Notes: generated by a model not told the origin, from the letters alone. A stretch of 64,000 nt of DNA from Chrysemys picta bellii (GCF_011386835.1 NC_088798.1:2976001-3040000); one strand, 5' to 3'; shown: positions 1-10,985, numbered from the stretch's first letter. Translations and numbers: made by a program.

Positions 1-784
1 CGGGCTGGCAGAAGCTGGGGTCTCCTGTGCCAAGGACTCGCCTCCTGCTTTGGTCGTGCAGCTCGGTCCAGCCGTGCCGGCTGGCGGGAGGAGGGCACCA
101 TGGGCCCCAGCCTCTACATCTGCTTGCTCCAGCTTCCAGCCGGCCGGGCCCAAGGGATTCCAGCGCGTCAGGGAGGATCCAGAGCCGGCCTTTCCTTGGA
201 CACGCCAACGCCCTGCCAGGCTCTTCCCAGTGCCCACGGGACCGGCAGCAAAGCAGAGGACGCTGTCCGCAGCCCCGGCCCCACCTCTTGCTCCAGGAGC
301 TGTGCTGAGCCCGAAGCCGCAGCTCCATCCCCGGGCTTGCCGGGAGAGGGGGGAAGGAGACAGCTTTCCACAGCGCGTTCAAACGCTGGGCAGGGGCCTC
401 AGAACCGCCGTGGCTAGGCCAGGCGAGGACGTGGCAGAGATCCCGGTGGGGGAGCCGTTCCCAGTTCCTGCAGACGGCCACACACCCGCACGGGGTCCGA
501 GCCCGCAAGCATCGAGCGCCCTCTCCACTTGCAGCGTCGGCCCCTGAGTAGATCCTGCCTGACGGGCGAAGGGCGTCTCTGGGCCTCGGCTCTGGCCTGC
601 CCTCCGCTGTATTTCCTCTGGAGCCCACGCAGGAGCAGGAAGCCGGGATGGCAGGGTCCGTGCCGGCTGGCAGGGGCCCACGTCGTGTCGGGCGAGTTCT
701 CCTTTCTCATAAAGGAACGAAGGAAAGAAAAACGAGCTCCGGGAGGAGAAAGGAAGAGCGAGATGAGGCGGAGAAGAGCTGGGC

Positions 785-950
785 ATGGGGCAGAAACTCA
801 CTGCAATAATTCATGGCGGCTGGCTCGGAACTGGGCTAGCGCTTTGAGCTTCCCACATACCAAACCGCGCTGCTGCCGCTGCCAGAGAGCTCCTTTATCT
901 GCTGCTTCTTGCTTCACTGAGCCAAGCCGGCCCCTTTTGTTTTCCCAGCG
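785..950. promoter_or_regulatory. Candidate conserved non-coding element in PTCH2 intron 5
   Basis: A locally AT-richer, CpG-poor block in GC-rich surroundings. It contains a CAATAATTCATGG homeodomain-like core and clean non-repetitive sequence. It has no coding potential and no match to a repeat family that I recognise. Regulatory function is an inference from base composition and motif content only. Confidence 0.25.
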
Positions 951-1497
951 ATGGCTGCGCTTTGTTCCCCCTCTCGCGGTGGAAGGGGGAAGAGAGACCC
1001 CCTCAGCTGGACTGAAGTGGAAGCCGGGGCAGGGGGAAAAGATGGGAGATTTCAGCCCCTCCGCACTGAGACCCGTTCACGTTCAGGATTGGGAGAGAGA
1101 TCCCCTTTCCCTCCGGCCCAGGGGCTGGGCACAGGGGCAGAAAGGAAGGAAGGAGTGAGGAGCCGGGCCTGGAAGAGGGGTGATCTCACCCCGGCTGTGC
1201 CTGCTCCCCGCTCCACTGACAGCTTCGGAGTGCAACCACAAGATCCCCTTTTACCGGCCGGGGTGCTGTGGCTTCCCGGCAGACTCTGACCCCCGGCATG
1301 GCAGATCACAGCTCCCCGGCCACGTTTTCCCCTGCCTCCAGCACCCCCTCCTTTTGCCACCCATCCCAAAGTCAAGGGGGCGGGTGGAGTGGCCCAGGCT
1401 TTGGGGGGGTTGTTTTACAATCCTTCCCTCCCTTTATCTTCTAGCCCCCAGCCCCCCTTCTCTCCCGCTCTCGTGGGGCAGCAGGCTGAATACCACC

Positions 1498-1640
1498 ACT
1501 ATTTCATTTGTTGGGCAACTGGCGGCTTTCAGGCGGCATTAGCATGAGAATGCGGGCGCTGCCGTTTGCTGACAAAGGGCCTCGCAGACAAACAGCCGTG
1601 TAAACAGAAAGAATGCCAAGTATTGTTCCCCACCCCCCTC
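1498..1640. promoter_or_regulatory. Candidate conserved non-coding element in PTCH2 intron 5
   Basis: A non-repetitive block with ATTTCATTTGTTGGGC, GGCATTAGCATGAGAAT and GTGTAAACAGAAAGA. The last contains a forkhead-like core (GTAAACA). CpG is lower than in the flanks. It resembles an intronic enhancer, but only cross-species alignment could show conservation. Confidence 0.28.
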
Positions 1641-1759
1641 CAGACTCCCCCACGCACCCTCGGAGAAACCTGAGGACCAGCCGGGAGAGAGGCGTCAGGG
1701 CCCACGACCTGCCAGTGGAGCCCAACGGGGGCTGCTCCGGCAGCTAATGCACCCAGCTG

Positions 1760-1862
1760 GGAGCTGGGGTCTCCTGCCGGCTCTGGCACTGAGCCGCCAG
1801 CCGACCTTGGCCAACTCTCCCCCCCTCAGTTTCTATGTCTGTATAACAGGGACAGCGACACT
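1760..1862 (+). repeat. MIR/CORE-SINE-like fragment
   Basis: The order of motifs is that of a MIR-type SINE: a 'gctctggcactgagccgcc' core, then 'gaccttggccaa', then 'cctcagtttctatgtctgtataacaggg'. In MIR these are the CORE region and the 'cctcagtttcc..atctgtaaaatggg' part. The copy is diverged and truncated at both ends. Confidence 0.6.
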
Positions 1863-1911
1863 GACTGCTGACATTCGTCCCCCTCTCCGAGGTGGGTGAC
1901 TATCGGTGTCC

Positions 1912-2025
1912 CCACGTACAGGTGGGGAAACCGAGGCACGGGGCAGCACCGCAACTTGCCCAGGGTCACTCAGGGAGGGAGTTGTGGAGCCAGGAACCCA
2001 GGAGTCCTGCATTCTGCTGCTCACT
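1912..2025 (-). repeat. MIR/CORE-SINE-like fragment, reverse orientation
   Basis: Read on the minus strand this gives 'aggactcctgggttcctggctcc', then 'gaccctgggcaagtt', then 'gtgcctcggtttccccacctg', the usual MIR-type series. It lies about 50 bp from an opposite-orientation copy, so the pair is head to head. Confidence 0.65.
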
Positions 2026-2932
2026 CGCAGGGAGGCTTAATTCAAATTCGTGAATAGTGCCTGCAAAACACTCAGGGGTCTCGCAGCCTCTGCACCACCC
2101 ATCCCTCCAGGGGCAGCGCCAACAGGGCTGGCACACGGGCTGGGCACCGAGGAGCATCAACTCAGCTACACAGCACGGTGCCCCCGGCCCAGGGCCACAG
2201 CCTGCACCGTAACCAGGAGGCACTTGGCCCTGCATCACCCGCCAGCCCGACCCATACACAGGGTCACGACCATGCCCTGCCCTGGGGGGAGATCACACGT
2301 CTGAGCAGTGAGGGTGCGACCCCCTGCTGGGCCTGCTGCCCTCTGAGCAGCCACGGGCCAGTCCAGGAGCAGATGGAGACATCGCACAGCCTGGTGGGCA
2401 GTAACCCTGCCCACGGGGTTGGGCCTACGTGCCCGGGGACTATCGCCATGGGGTGCCCAGCTACTGGAGGGCACTACGGCTTCCCACAGCCTGGATCTGG
2501 GGAGGCCCCTGAGAGGGGAGAGGCTGGCTAGGACGCCCAGTGCCCAGGAACCACCTCACAAGCTGGGGGGCACTCAGAAAAGGGCCGGGGGGAGGAGGAG
2601 GGCTGTAAAGGGGGCAGCATGCACAGCTGGCTGAGTGGCGGTCAGGGCCCGTGCGAACAGTCTCGAAGAGCCGAGCGGGCACCGACCCCGGTGGGCAGAG
2701 AGAAGAGTCCTGCACGGACTAGCTCCTGCAGGGTGGCCGAAGTGGGGTACCGGCACGCCAGGGACCCTGGGCGCTGGTGCAGTAGCTAATTGGCAAGCAG
2801 TAACTGGGCAGAGCTGGGCACGTGCGCCGCCCCACCGATACCCCGCCAGCCCAGCCGGGAGCCCGCAGGCAGACCCCACTGGGAAAGGGGGACCCAGCCC
2901 CTCCCGCAGAGCAGCAGGGGGAGGGCACTCAC

Positions 2933-3024
2933 GGGAGGTAGGCGGAGCCTCCTTGCAGCTTGGCGCCATCCCAGAAGCAGTCCAGCGGGGTCAGGATCAC
3001 GCAGGGGAAAAGCTTCTCGATCAT
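2933..3024 (-). CDS. PTCH2: PTCH2 exon 5
   Basis: This 92-bp internal exon encodes [20 protein letters not shown] followed by [11 protein letters not shown], part of the first large extracellular loop of a patched protein. The minus-strand acceptor is ...CCCCCAG|ATG at the upstream edge and the donor is CC|GTGAGT at the downstream edge. It starts in phase 0 and ends in phase 2. In vertebrate patched genes this exon is also 92 bp. The residues fit PTCH2 better than PTCH1 ([16 protein letters not shown]). The family is a 12-pass sterol-sensing-domain membrane protein that binds Hedgehog ligand and restrains Smoothened. Confidence 0.92.
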
Positions 3025-3503
3025 CTGGGGGAGGGGGCGACACAAGGGGAGGGATCAGAACCACAGCAGATGCACCATCCCCTGCCGGATCCCCTGCGGC
3101 ACTATCACCACCTCCTGCACGCTTCTTCCACTGCCGGCTCCGGCCCCCACCTCTCCAGCCCCGGCTTCTCTGCAACTCCACCAGCCTCCCTGGGACCGTC
3201 CCGCTACGCAGAGCCAGACCCTGCCCCCTCGCCTCTCTGCGCTGCACACAGCCAGAGCAGGGCCAGGCCTGGACCTCGCACTGGGGCCAGACAAGCTCTG
3301 GATCCAACCCAGCCTTTTCCCATTGCCACCGGCCCTGGCAGCCACCGGGCCATGGAGAGCGAGCGCCCCTCGTGCCCCATGCTCTCTGACCAGAGCGTGG
3401 GGCCAGCCGCCCTGCAGCGTGGGGCCCAGGCAGCAGGACGTCAGTGATTTCCCGGGCACTTCAGGGCAATTCCCGCCGCGCCGGGCCGGTCCCAGGGCCT
3501 CAC

Positions 3504-3573
3504 CCGCTCGATCATGCCGTTCTCAATGATGGGGACGCCGGACTTGTAGCAGATTTTGTTCAAATCCCAGGAT
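3504..3573 (-). CDS. PTCH2: PTCH2 exon 4
   Basis: A 70-bp exon, the same length as exon 4 of vertebrate patched genes. The minus-strand acceptor is TTTCCCAG|A and the donor is CGG|GTGAGG. Its first base completes the lysine codon opened by exon 3, and the rest encodes SWDLNKICYKSGVPIIENGM then IER. The Trp-Asp-Leu-Asn-Lys-Ile-Cys-Tyr-Lys-Ser-Gly run is PTCH2-like; PTCH1 has a different stretch here. It lies in extracellular loop 1. It joins exon 5 in phase 0, giving ...IER|MIEK.... Confidence 0.92.
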
Positions 3574-3793
3574 CTGGGAAATAAGCAGAGAAATGAAAGG
3601 AAGGTGAGAATGGCGGAGGGAGCTGTACGGTGCTGGGCATTGGGGGGGCATCAAGAGAGACAGGGTCATTAGGAAGAGTTAGGAGGGGCAGGGTGTCAGG
3701 AGGGGCGGGGGCTGGGGCATCAAGAGGGGCAGGCAGGGTGGAATCCAGACCCTGGGACCCCCATGACCCGCGGCCTTTTTGCGTCACACTCAC

Positions 3794-3982
3794 TTTCCAT
3801 ACAACGAGACCTGCACCTTGCTGGCCGCCAGCGCCACCTCGAGGTGCAGCTCCAGCGCCTCCTGGGTGAGGACGTTCTCCCCTTCCTGTTTCGGGGTCTG
3901 GATCAGCATTTGGGACGTGTAGACGGATTCTTCCCCAGCTTCTCTTTCGTGTACCTGAGCTCCTGGCTGACACGGCTGCCGG
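3794..3982 (-). CDS. PTCH2: PTCH2 exon 3, carrying a 1-bp frameshift
   Basis: The exon encodes AGSRVSQELRYTKEKLG in one frame and then EESVYTSQMLIQTPKQEGEN plus a further stretch ending in VQVSLYGK in the next frame, all patched extracellular loop 1. The acceptor is CCCCAG|CCGG and the donor is AA|GTGAGT. Exon 2 ends in phase 1 and exon 4 supplies one base to the last codon, so an intact exon 3 must be 3n+1 long; vertebrate patched exon 3 is 190 bp, but this one is 189. The break falls at the C run at 3933-3936 (GGGG in gene sense), where one G is missing between Leu-Gly and Glu-Glu. Read literally, translation runs through KNPSTRPKC to a stop. An assembly or sequencing indel in the homopolymer is the simplest explanation; a real inactivating allele is the alternative. 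Confidence 0.9.
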
Positions 3983-4094
3983 CTGGGGAGAGAACGAGAG
4001 AACGCCAATTAACGCACCGCCCCCGAGGTGGCTGGGGACTCTCCCGGAGCCAGCTCCCCCCAGTGGACGCCCCCTGGAGATGAGACTGGCTGGA

Positions 4095-4345
4095 GCTCAG
4101 CTCTGCACAGAGCACTTGAACGAGGGGACACCCAACGAAATGAGGAGGCAAGAAATTAGAGAACATGTTTTTACACAATGTAAAATTAACCCGTGGAACT
4201 CCCTGCCACAGGATATCCCAGAGCTCAGCAGGGGATCAGAAGTTTCTATGGCTCCTGAGACCTGCTGGGCCTACAAATTTACCCCAATTGTGAGCTCAGC
4301 TGTAAAAAGTTCATCAGATGTTACAATAACCTAAAATAACCAACA
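4095..4345 (+). repeat. CR1/L3-like LINE 3' fragment
   Basis: The segment 'gaacatgtttttacacaatg' followed by 'cgtggaactccctgccacag' and then 'ttcatcagatgttac' matches the layout of the 3' end of CR1/L3-type LINEs (end of the reverse transcriptase region and 3' UTR). It is diverged and has no reading frame. Confidence 0.55.
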
Positions 4346-6050
4346 TGGGTGAGCAAAGATCCGAAAGGGCGACAGAAAAACAGACTTAGTCTAATCCAAA
4401 AGGCCAAGCTGACATCACTCAAGGACTATGCTGAAATGAACAGGCGATGTGCAGCCAGAAGTTAATGTGCCAAAGTTGATATGTCCGATATTAGGCCTAA
4501 CTGGTGGACAAAATCATGAGGGGCTGGGCTGGCCCTTGGTGGGGTCTTAAAGAAAGTGATTTTGTCTGGAAAGACACAAAGAACAGACAGAGGCTCCTGG
4601 CGTGAGCTCCACCATCGTAGCTGCCACCCACACTGCCTCCTGGGGCCCCAGGCCTTTGTCACACTGATCCCGAGACGTGTCCTGACCAGAACAGAGAGAG
4701 ACAGACTCCGCCAACGTTGCCACCCCATCGGCTCCAGCCGTATCCCAGACGCCAGCTGAGGGGACCGTTCCGACCATCTGTGAGACCATCTAAAGCGACG
4801 GTCAGACAAGGGGGCCTTTCCTTCTACGGACGGGCTCCCGTTGATAGGAGCGGCTGCAAGCCGTAGTTTATCTTTGGCGTTTCAAAGGCTTTCGTGGTTT
4901 TCCCTTTAACAAAAGGTTAGAAGGGTTTTAAGGGTGCGTTTGCCGTGGCACGAAGAGGGCTGAGTCTCTGTCTACCAAGGCCCGGGGTTTGTTTAACCCT
5001 GGACAATGACTGCATTACGTTATGGGGCACCTCCCGCATACACCAAAATAGAAACAGACGAGGAAGCAACCCCCCCACCACCCCTCCCCGGCATGTCCTG
5101 CCCAAGCCGCCCCGTGAGCAGGGTTATGCTGCATGCACCCTGTGAACAAGGCACCCCACCGGTAAATACGGACACACGTGTTTGTTTTCTCAGCACCTAG
5201 CCCATGACTGCGGTTTGGCCAAACCCACTCGACACCTGAAAACCCCCTGGAGATGCCGCCCTGGCTGGGCAGGACGTCTGGGAACGGACTCGATTCTCAA
5301 TTCAGCTGTGCTGTCACGTTCCTCCCGCTCATCGGGTGCCCCAAGCCGAGACCCACCCACCCTTCCTGCACTAACACAGAAGTGGGGGAGCCGTGGGACC
5401 CTCCATTCAAAGCGAGAGGGATGGGCTCGGAGCGATGGGCTCTTCTTCCCGCCTAGTTGGGACCAGCCGTGGGGTTTCTGTAACGCACTGCACGCTCTCT
5501 GGGGCAGGGAACTCTCCTCTCCAGGGTGGGGCCCGGAGCTGGCTGGCCGCTGCACACTGAAACAAACAAACTTTAATTCCTTCTTCTTTGCTGCTCATTA
5601 GAGAAGTCAGACTGGCCCGGAGGTCACGGCGTCAGGAATCTGCCAGCCACTGTGACTCGGCTGGGCCAGTCCCTCTGTGCGGGGAAGGGGCACGCTGCGG
5701 GTTTGACCCGAATCTCCCTCACGCTCGTTACAAATTTCAATCCACTGACGGCAGCTGGATGCAAAACGCAGACAGCCCACTCCAGCGGGTGGCTGGCACC
5801 CCGGGCACACTAACTTCCTTTGCCAGCTTTGAGCCTGAGGGCACGTGGGGAAGAATTTCTGAGCTACCAGCCGGCATTTCAGGATGGCATCAGGCAGCCC
5901 TTGCTCCGCAGCGAGGCGGACAGAGGCTGGGATGGCGGCACCGGAGCTGCTCAGACATCCTCTTCGTTTTCCATTCGCTGCCCCTCAGTTCTTCTCAGCT
6001 GGGCGGCTGCCAGTTGCCTATTACGCCCTGCACAGGGGCTCAGGGCTGCA
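4346..6050. other. Intron 2 sequence without recognised genes
   Basis: Mixed composition. The first 600 bases are AT-richer and look like a worn interspersed repeat ('ggcctaactggtggacaaaa' and following), but I cannot place the family. The rest is GC-rich and unique. The short open frames are not supported by any domain or splice-site pattern. Confidence 0.5.
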
Positions 6051-6054
6051 GCAG

Positions 6055-6535
6055 GGAGAGATGCCTCTCCCCAGCACCGACCTGCCGTGCCGGGGCGAGG
6101 CACCTAACCCTGCCGGCCCCAGCACCGACCTGCCGCACCGGGTAAAGGCGCCTATCCCTGCCGGCCCTACGCCGACCTGCCGTGCCGGGGCGAGGCGCCT
6201 AACCCTGCCGGTCCCAGCACCGACCTGCCGCGCCAGGGCGAGGCGCCTAACCCTGCCGGCCCTACGCCGACCTGCCGCGCCGGGGCGAGGCGCCTAACCC
6301 TGCCGGTCCCAGCACCGACCTGCCGCGCCAGGGCGAGGCGCCTAACCCTGCCGGCCCTACGCCGACCTGCCACGCCGGGGCGAGGCGCCTAACCCTGCCG
6401 GCCCCAGCACCGACCTGCCGTGCCTGGGAGAGGCGCCTAACCCTGCCGGCCCCAGCACCGACCTGCCGTGCCTGGGAGAGGCGCCTAACCCTGCCGGCCC
6501 CAGCACCGACCTGCCACGCCGGGGAGAGGCGCCTC
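6055..6535. repeat. 48-bp minisatellite
   Basis: About ten tandem units of 48 bp, each containing 'gccggccccagcaccgacct' followed by 'gccgtgcc(t/g)gggagaggcgcctaaccct'. Because 48 is a multiple of three, each frame repeats the same 16-residue string, which explains the arginine- and glycine-rich open frames on the minus strand. Those frames are not genes. Confidence 0.9.
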
Positions 6536-6589
6536 TTCTCCGTCCCAGAACTGCTGCGGCAAGAGAGGGCTGGGGGAGTCCTCTCTCCC

Positions 6590-6905
6590 CACTGCAGCCC
6601 CGGGGCATCCTGCACCTCAACCCCCTCATCCCTGGTCCCACCCCAGAGCCCACCCCCTGCACCCCAACCCTCTGTCCCAGCCCTGAGCCCCCTCCCTCAC
6701 CATGAACCCCTCATCCCCGGCCCCACCCCAGAGCCTGCACCCCCAGCCGGAGCCCTCACCCCCTGCACCCGAATCCTCTGTCCCAGCCCTGAGCCCCCTC
6801 CCGCACCCTGAACCCATCAGCCCCACTCCCACCACACATCACCTCCATATTGGTGCACATAGCAAAATTCATTCCGCACATGGATGTAAAAAATTAGAGG
6901 AACCA
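6590..6905 (+). repeat. C-rich tandem segment and tail of a likely hAT-type non-autonomous element
   Basis: Three degenerate units of roughly 75-80 bp share 'cctgcaccc(c/g)aa(c/t)cctctgtccc', 'agccctgagccccctccc' and 'ccccaccccagagcc'. They run into an AT-richer end with 'ttggtgcacatagcaaaatt' and 'aaaaaattagaggaac'. C-rich arrays with this type of tail are common in turtle DNA as parts of hAT-like MITEs. The family assignment is from memory and tentative. Confidence 0.45.
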
Positions 6906-7894
6906 CTGGTCCAGGCCCATGTCAACATCAGCCCTGCGGCTGCAGCCGGGGACGGACACGTCTTCAGCCCCTCTCACACAGCCCACGCTCACCGTCTCCA
7001 GCCGCTCACTGTGTCCCACCTGCACCCCTGTAGCCAGCCCAGAGCGTTCCTCGCGTCGCCCCGTCTGACGCACACTGGAGAGGGTTTGGTCCCTTTGGTT
7101 TGTCTCTGCTCCTGCCCCACCCAGCCGCGGGGCCAGAGTTTCTCATTTCTGCAGATCACTCCTTTGATCCCCCACACAAGGCGACTGCAACTTTTTTATC
7201 GAGTTCGTCTTTGCCTCCGTCTGACCACGACGGAGCCATTTCCTGCCCTTTCCCACGTGAGCACCTGGCCAGTTCACCGCGCTGCTGAGCGGCCAGTCTC
7301 CATAACGTTCCCATCTCCCGTTGGAGGAACAATCCGCTTTCCCTCCACTCCCTGCAGCCCCAGGCCGAAGACACACACCGCCGAGCGGCCCTGCTCCCCA
7401 CTAGCCCATCTGCCGAACTGACTAGCACCTTTCACCAGTCCCGCGCTTAGAACAACCTTGTGAATTCAACCCAGTGGAAACCGGAAAAGCAGATTTATCC
7501 AGAACTACCTCAGCAGGTGCCGGCTGGGCCCACTGTCCAGCAACTCCTAGATTCAGGCAGACCCAGCCCCTCCTCTGACGGGCCCCCCACTCCCTTCCTG
7601 GCTCCCCGGCCCGAACAGCGCTATTCCCTGCGTCTCCCCCTCCAGCACAGAGAACCTGGGGGGGGGGGAACGCTGCAGGTGCGTTCCCAGCTCTGCCACG
7701 GGACATTGGGCAAGGCTCCCCCTCTGTCCAGCACCAAATTTCCTCCTCCCTGGGGTGGCGGCAGGCTGCGGGGGTGCTGTGATGAAAGGGGAAAGGTGTG
7801 GGTGCTATCGCTCTTCCCCCAACCAGCCAGGGGCCCTCACATTTCTGTCCACCTGAGACAGACCATAGCAATGGCAGGCCCAGGATAGGAGGGG
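6906..7894. other. Intron 2 sequence without recognised genes
   Basis: Unique GC-moderate sequence with a short MIR-like core near 7690 ('cccagctctgccacgggacattgggcaag'). I see no exon, RNA gene or complete mobile element. Confidence 0.5.
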
Positions 7895-10525
7895 ACGCCC
7901 CTTAGAACAGGACGGGACGGGACACCCTGCAGAACACCCCAGGAACAGGCCCAGGAAGGGATGGGGTACACCACAGAACAGGCCAGGGACACCCCACGGA
8001 ACAGGCGGGGGATGCCCCATGGAATGGGACTGGGACGGGACGCCATGCGGAATGGAGCACCTCAAGGAATGGGACTGGGACAGGACGCCTTGCAGAACAG
8101 AGCACCCCACGGAACAGGCAAGGGACGGGACGCCATGCAGAAAGGAGCACCCCACGGAACAGGCGGGGGACGGGATGCCATCCAGTCCTGTTCCGTGGGG
8201 TGCGTCCCGTCCCCCGGCCGTTCCGTGGGGTGCTCCGTTCTGCATGGCGTCCCGTCCCCTGCCCGTTCCGTGGGGTGCTCCATTCTGCATGGCGTCCCGT
8301 CCCCTGCCTGTTCCGTGGGGTGCTCCGTTCTGCATGGCGTCCCGTCCCCTGCCCGTTCCGTGGGGTGCTCCGTTCTGCATGGCGTCCTGTCCCAGTCCCG
8401 TTCCGGGAGCACCCCACGGAACAGGACTGGGACGGGACGCCATGCAGAATGCAGCACCCCAAGGAACGGGACTGGGACAGGACGCCATGCAGAACGGGGC
8501 ACCCCACGGAACGGCCGGGGGACGGGACGCCATGCAGAACGGGGCACCCCACGGAACAGGTGGGGGACGGGATGCCATGCAGAACGGAGCACCCCACGGA
8601 ACAGGACTGGGACGGGACGCCATGCAGAATGCAGCACCCCAAGGAACGGGACTGGGACAGGACGCCATGCAGAACGGAGCACCCCACGGAACGGGCAGGG
8701 GACGGGACACCATGCAGAACGGAGCACCCCACGGAACGGCCGGGGGACGGGACGCCATGCAGAACGGAGCACCCCACGGAACAGGCAAGGGACGGGACGC
8801 CATGCAGAACGGGGCACCCCACGGAACAGGCGGGGGACGGGACGCCTTGCAGAACAGAGCACCCCACGGAACAGGCAAGGGACGGGACGCCATGCAGAAA
8901 GGAGCACCCCACGGAACAGGCAAGGGACGGGACGCCATGCAGAAAGGAGCACCCCGTGGAACGGGCGGGGGACGGGACGCCATGCAGAACGGGGCACCCC
9001 ACGGAACAGGCAAGGGACGGGACGCCATGCAGAAAGGAGCACCCCACGGAACAGGCAAGGGACGGGACGCCATGCAGAAAGGAGCACCCCGTGGAACGGG
9101 CGGGGGACGGGACGCCATGCAGAACGGGGCACCCCACGGAACAGGCGGGGGACGGGATGCCATGCAGAACGGAGCACCCCATGGAACGGGCAAGGGACAG
9201 GACGCCATGCAGAACGGGGCACCCCACGGAATGGCCGGGGGACAGGACGCCATGCAGAACGGGGCACCCCACGGAACAGGTGGGGGACAAGATGCCATGC
9301 AGAACGGGGCACCCCACGGAACAGGCGGGGGACGGGACGCCTTGCAGAACAGAGCACCCCACGGAACAGGCAAGGGACGGGACGCCATGCAGAAAGGAGC
9401 ACCCCACGGAACAGGCAAGGGACGGGACGCCATGCAGAAAGGAGCACCCCGTGGAACGGGCGGGGGACGGGACGCCATGCAGAACGGGGCACCCCACGGA
9501 ACAGGCAAGGGACGGGACGCCATGCAGAAAGGAGCACCCCACGGAACAGGCAAGGGACGGGACGCCATGCAGAAAGGAGCACCCCGTGGAACGGGCGGGG
9601 GACGGGACGCCATGCAGAACGGGGCACCCCACGGAACAGGCGGGGGACGGGATGCCATGCAGAACGGAGCACCCCATGGAACGGGCAAGGGACGGGACGC
9701 CATGCAGAACGGGGCACCCCACGGAACGGCCGGGGGACAGGACGCCATGCAGAACGGGGCACCCCACGGAACAGGTGGGGGACAAGATGCCATGCAGAAC
9801 GGAGCACCCCAAGGAACGGGACTGGGACAGGACGCCATGCAGAACGGAGCACCCCACGGAACGGGCAGGGGACGGGACGCCATGCAGAACGGAGCACCCC
9901 ACGGAACGGCCGGGGGACGGGACGCCATGCAGAACGGGGCACCCCACGGAACAGGCGGGGGACGGGATGCCATGCAGAACGGAGCACCCCACGGAACAGG
10001 CAAGAGACGGGACGCCATGCAGAACGGGGCACCCCACGGAACAGGCGGGGGACGGGACGCCATGCAGAACGGGGCACCCCACGGAACGGCCGGGGGACAG
10101 GACGCCATGCAGAACGGGGCACCCCACGGAACAGGTGGGGGACAAGATGCCATGCAGAACGGAGCACCCCAAGGAACGGGACTGGGACAGGACGCCATGC
10201 AGAACGGAGCACCCCACGGAACGGGCAGGGGACGGGACGCCATGCAGAACGGAGCACCCCACGGAACGGGCAAGGGACGGGACGCCATGCAGAACGGGGC
10301 ACCCCACGGAACGGCCGGGGGACGGGACGCCATGCAGAACGGGGCACCCCACGGAACAGGCGGGGGACGGGATGCCATGCAGAACGGAGCACCCCACGGA
10401 ACAGGCAAGAGACGGGACGCCATGCAGAACGGGGCACCCCACGGAACAGGCGGGGGACGGGACGCCATGCAGAACGGGGCACCCCACGGAACGGGCGGGG
10501 GATGGGACGCCATGCAGAACGGGGC
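7895..10525. repeat. 45-bp minisatellite with higher-order duplications
   Basis: Roughly 58 tandem 45-bp units. The core is 'gacgggacgccatgcagaac' then 'ggggcaccccacggaacagg' with a G-rich spacer. The first 250 bases are degenerate. Blocks of units are duplicated: the variant 'cttgcagaacagagc' recurs at 8846 and 9341 (495 bp, 11 units apart), and 'caaggaacgggactgggac' recurs 360 bp (8 units) apart near 9809 and 10169. The last unit is split by the LTR element and resumes at 18747. Because 45 is a multiple of three and the unit has no stop, frames of 800-940 codons are open on both strands. They are artefacts. Confidence 0.95.
8185..8407 (-). repeat. Inverted block inside the 45-bp minisatellite
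   Basis: About five units here run in the opposite orientation ('tgttccgtggggtgctccgt' then 'tctgcatggcgtcccgtccc'). Sharp switches occur at about 8184 ('gccatccag|tcctgttcc') and 8407 ('cccgttccg|ggagcacc'). The block can pair with either flank. Confidence 0.93.
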
Positions 10526-10985
10526 TGTTGCGGATTGTGGGGGAGTTAGGGCCCTGCACCCCCGGCTTCCTGCGATTCACCATGACTCTCAGCCAGCCAG
10601 TAAAGCAGAAGGTTTATTTGGATGACAGGAATACAGTCCAAGACAGGTCTTGCAGGCACAGACAACAGGGCCCCCCTCAGTTAGGTCCAGCTTGGGGTCC
10701 CAGGGCATCCCAGCCCACCCCCCTCGGGGGGTCAGAGCCATCTCTGCCTCCCAGCCATCTCTCCAGCCTGCTTCCCGCACTCTGCCTTCAGCGACCCCTC
10801 CCACAGCCTTTGTTCAGTTTCCGGGCCCCGGAGTCATCTGACCTCCAACCCCCTCCTGGGTTCTCATGTTACAAGCTCAGGTATGTTCCCTTGGGCCGGC
10901 TCCCATCCCCCGATGCAGACCATCCTAGTCACACTCCCCTGTCAGCATTCACACACCACAGTAAGAACAGTCCCAGTTCGTCACA
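10526..10985 (-). repeat. 3' LTR of copy 1
   Basis: A 460-bp LTR with TGTGACG at its 5' end and CCGCAACA at its 3' end on the minus strand, and an AATAAA signal inside. It is preceded on that strand by the polypurine tract (10986-10998). It reads identical to the 5' LTR at the other end of the copy. Confidence 0.95.

Larger units (their letters stand above)
1..2932 (-). other. PTCH2: PTCH2 intron 5, 5' portion (partial)
   Basis: This GC-rich stretch follows the exon 5 splice donor on the minus strand and runs off the window, so exon 6 must lie beyond position 1. I looked on the minus strand for the next expected patched segment (extracellular loop 1 after the Ser-Ala-Tyr-Leu-Pro end of exon 5) and did not find it. 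The stretch holds two MIR-like pieces in opposite orientation and two low-CpG blocks, listed separately. The open frames here have no recognisable domains and overlap on both strands, as expected in GC-rich intron DNA. Confidence 0.7.

Noticed and set aside
1..2932. PTCH2 exon 6 in the left margin
   Set aside because: The expected Trp-Thr-Asn-like start of the next loop segment is not encoded on the minus strand here, so exon 6 is placed outside the window.
6055..10525. CRISPR-like arrays
   Set aside because: The repeats are contiguous minisatellites without unique spacers, and the window is vertebrate.
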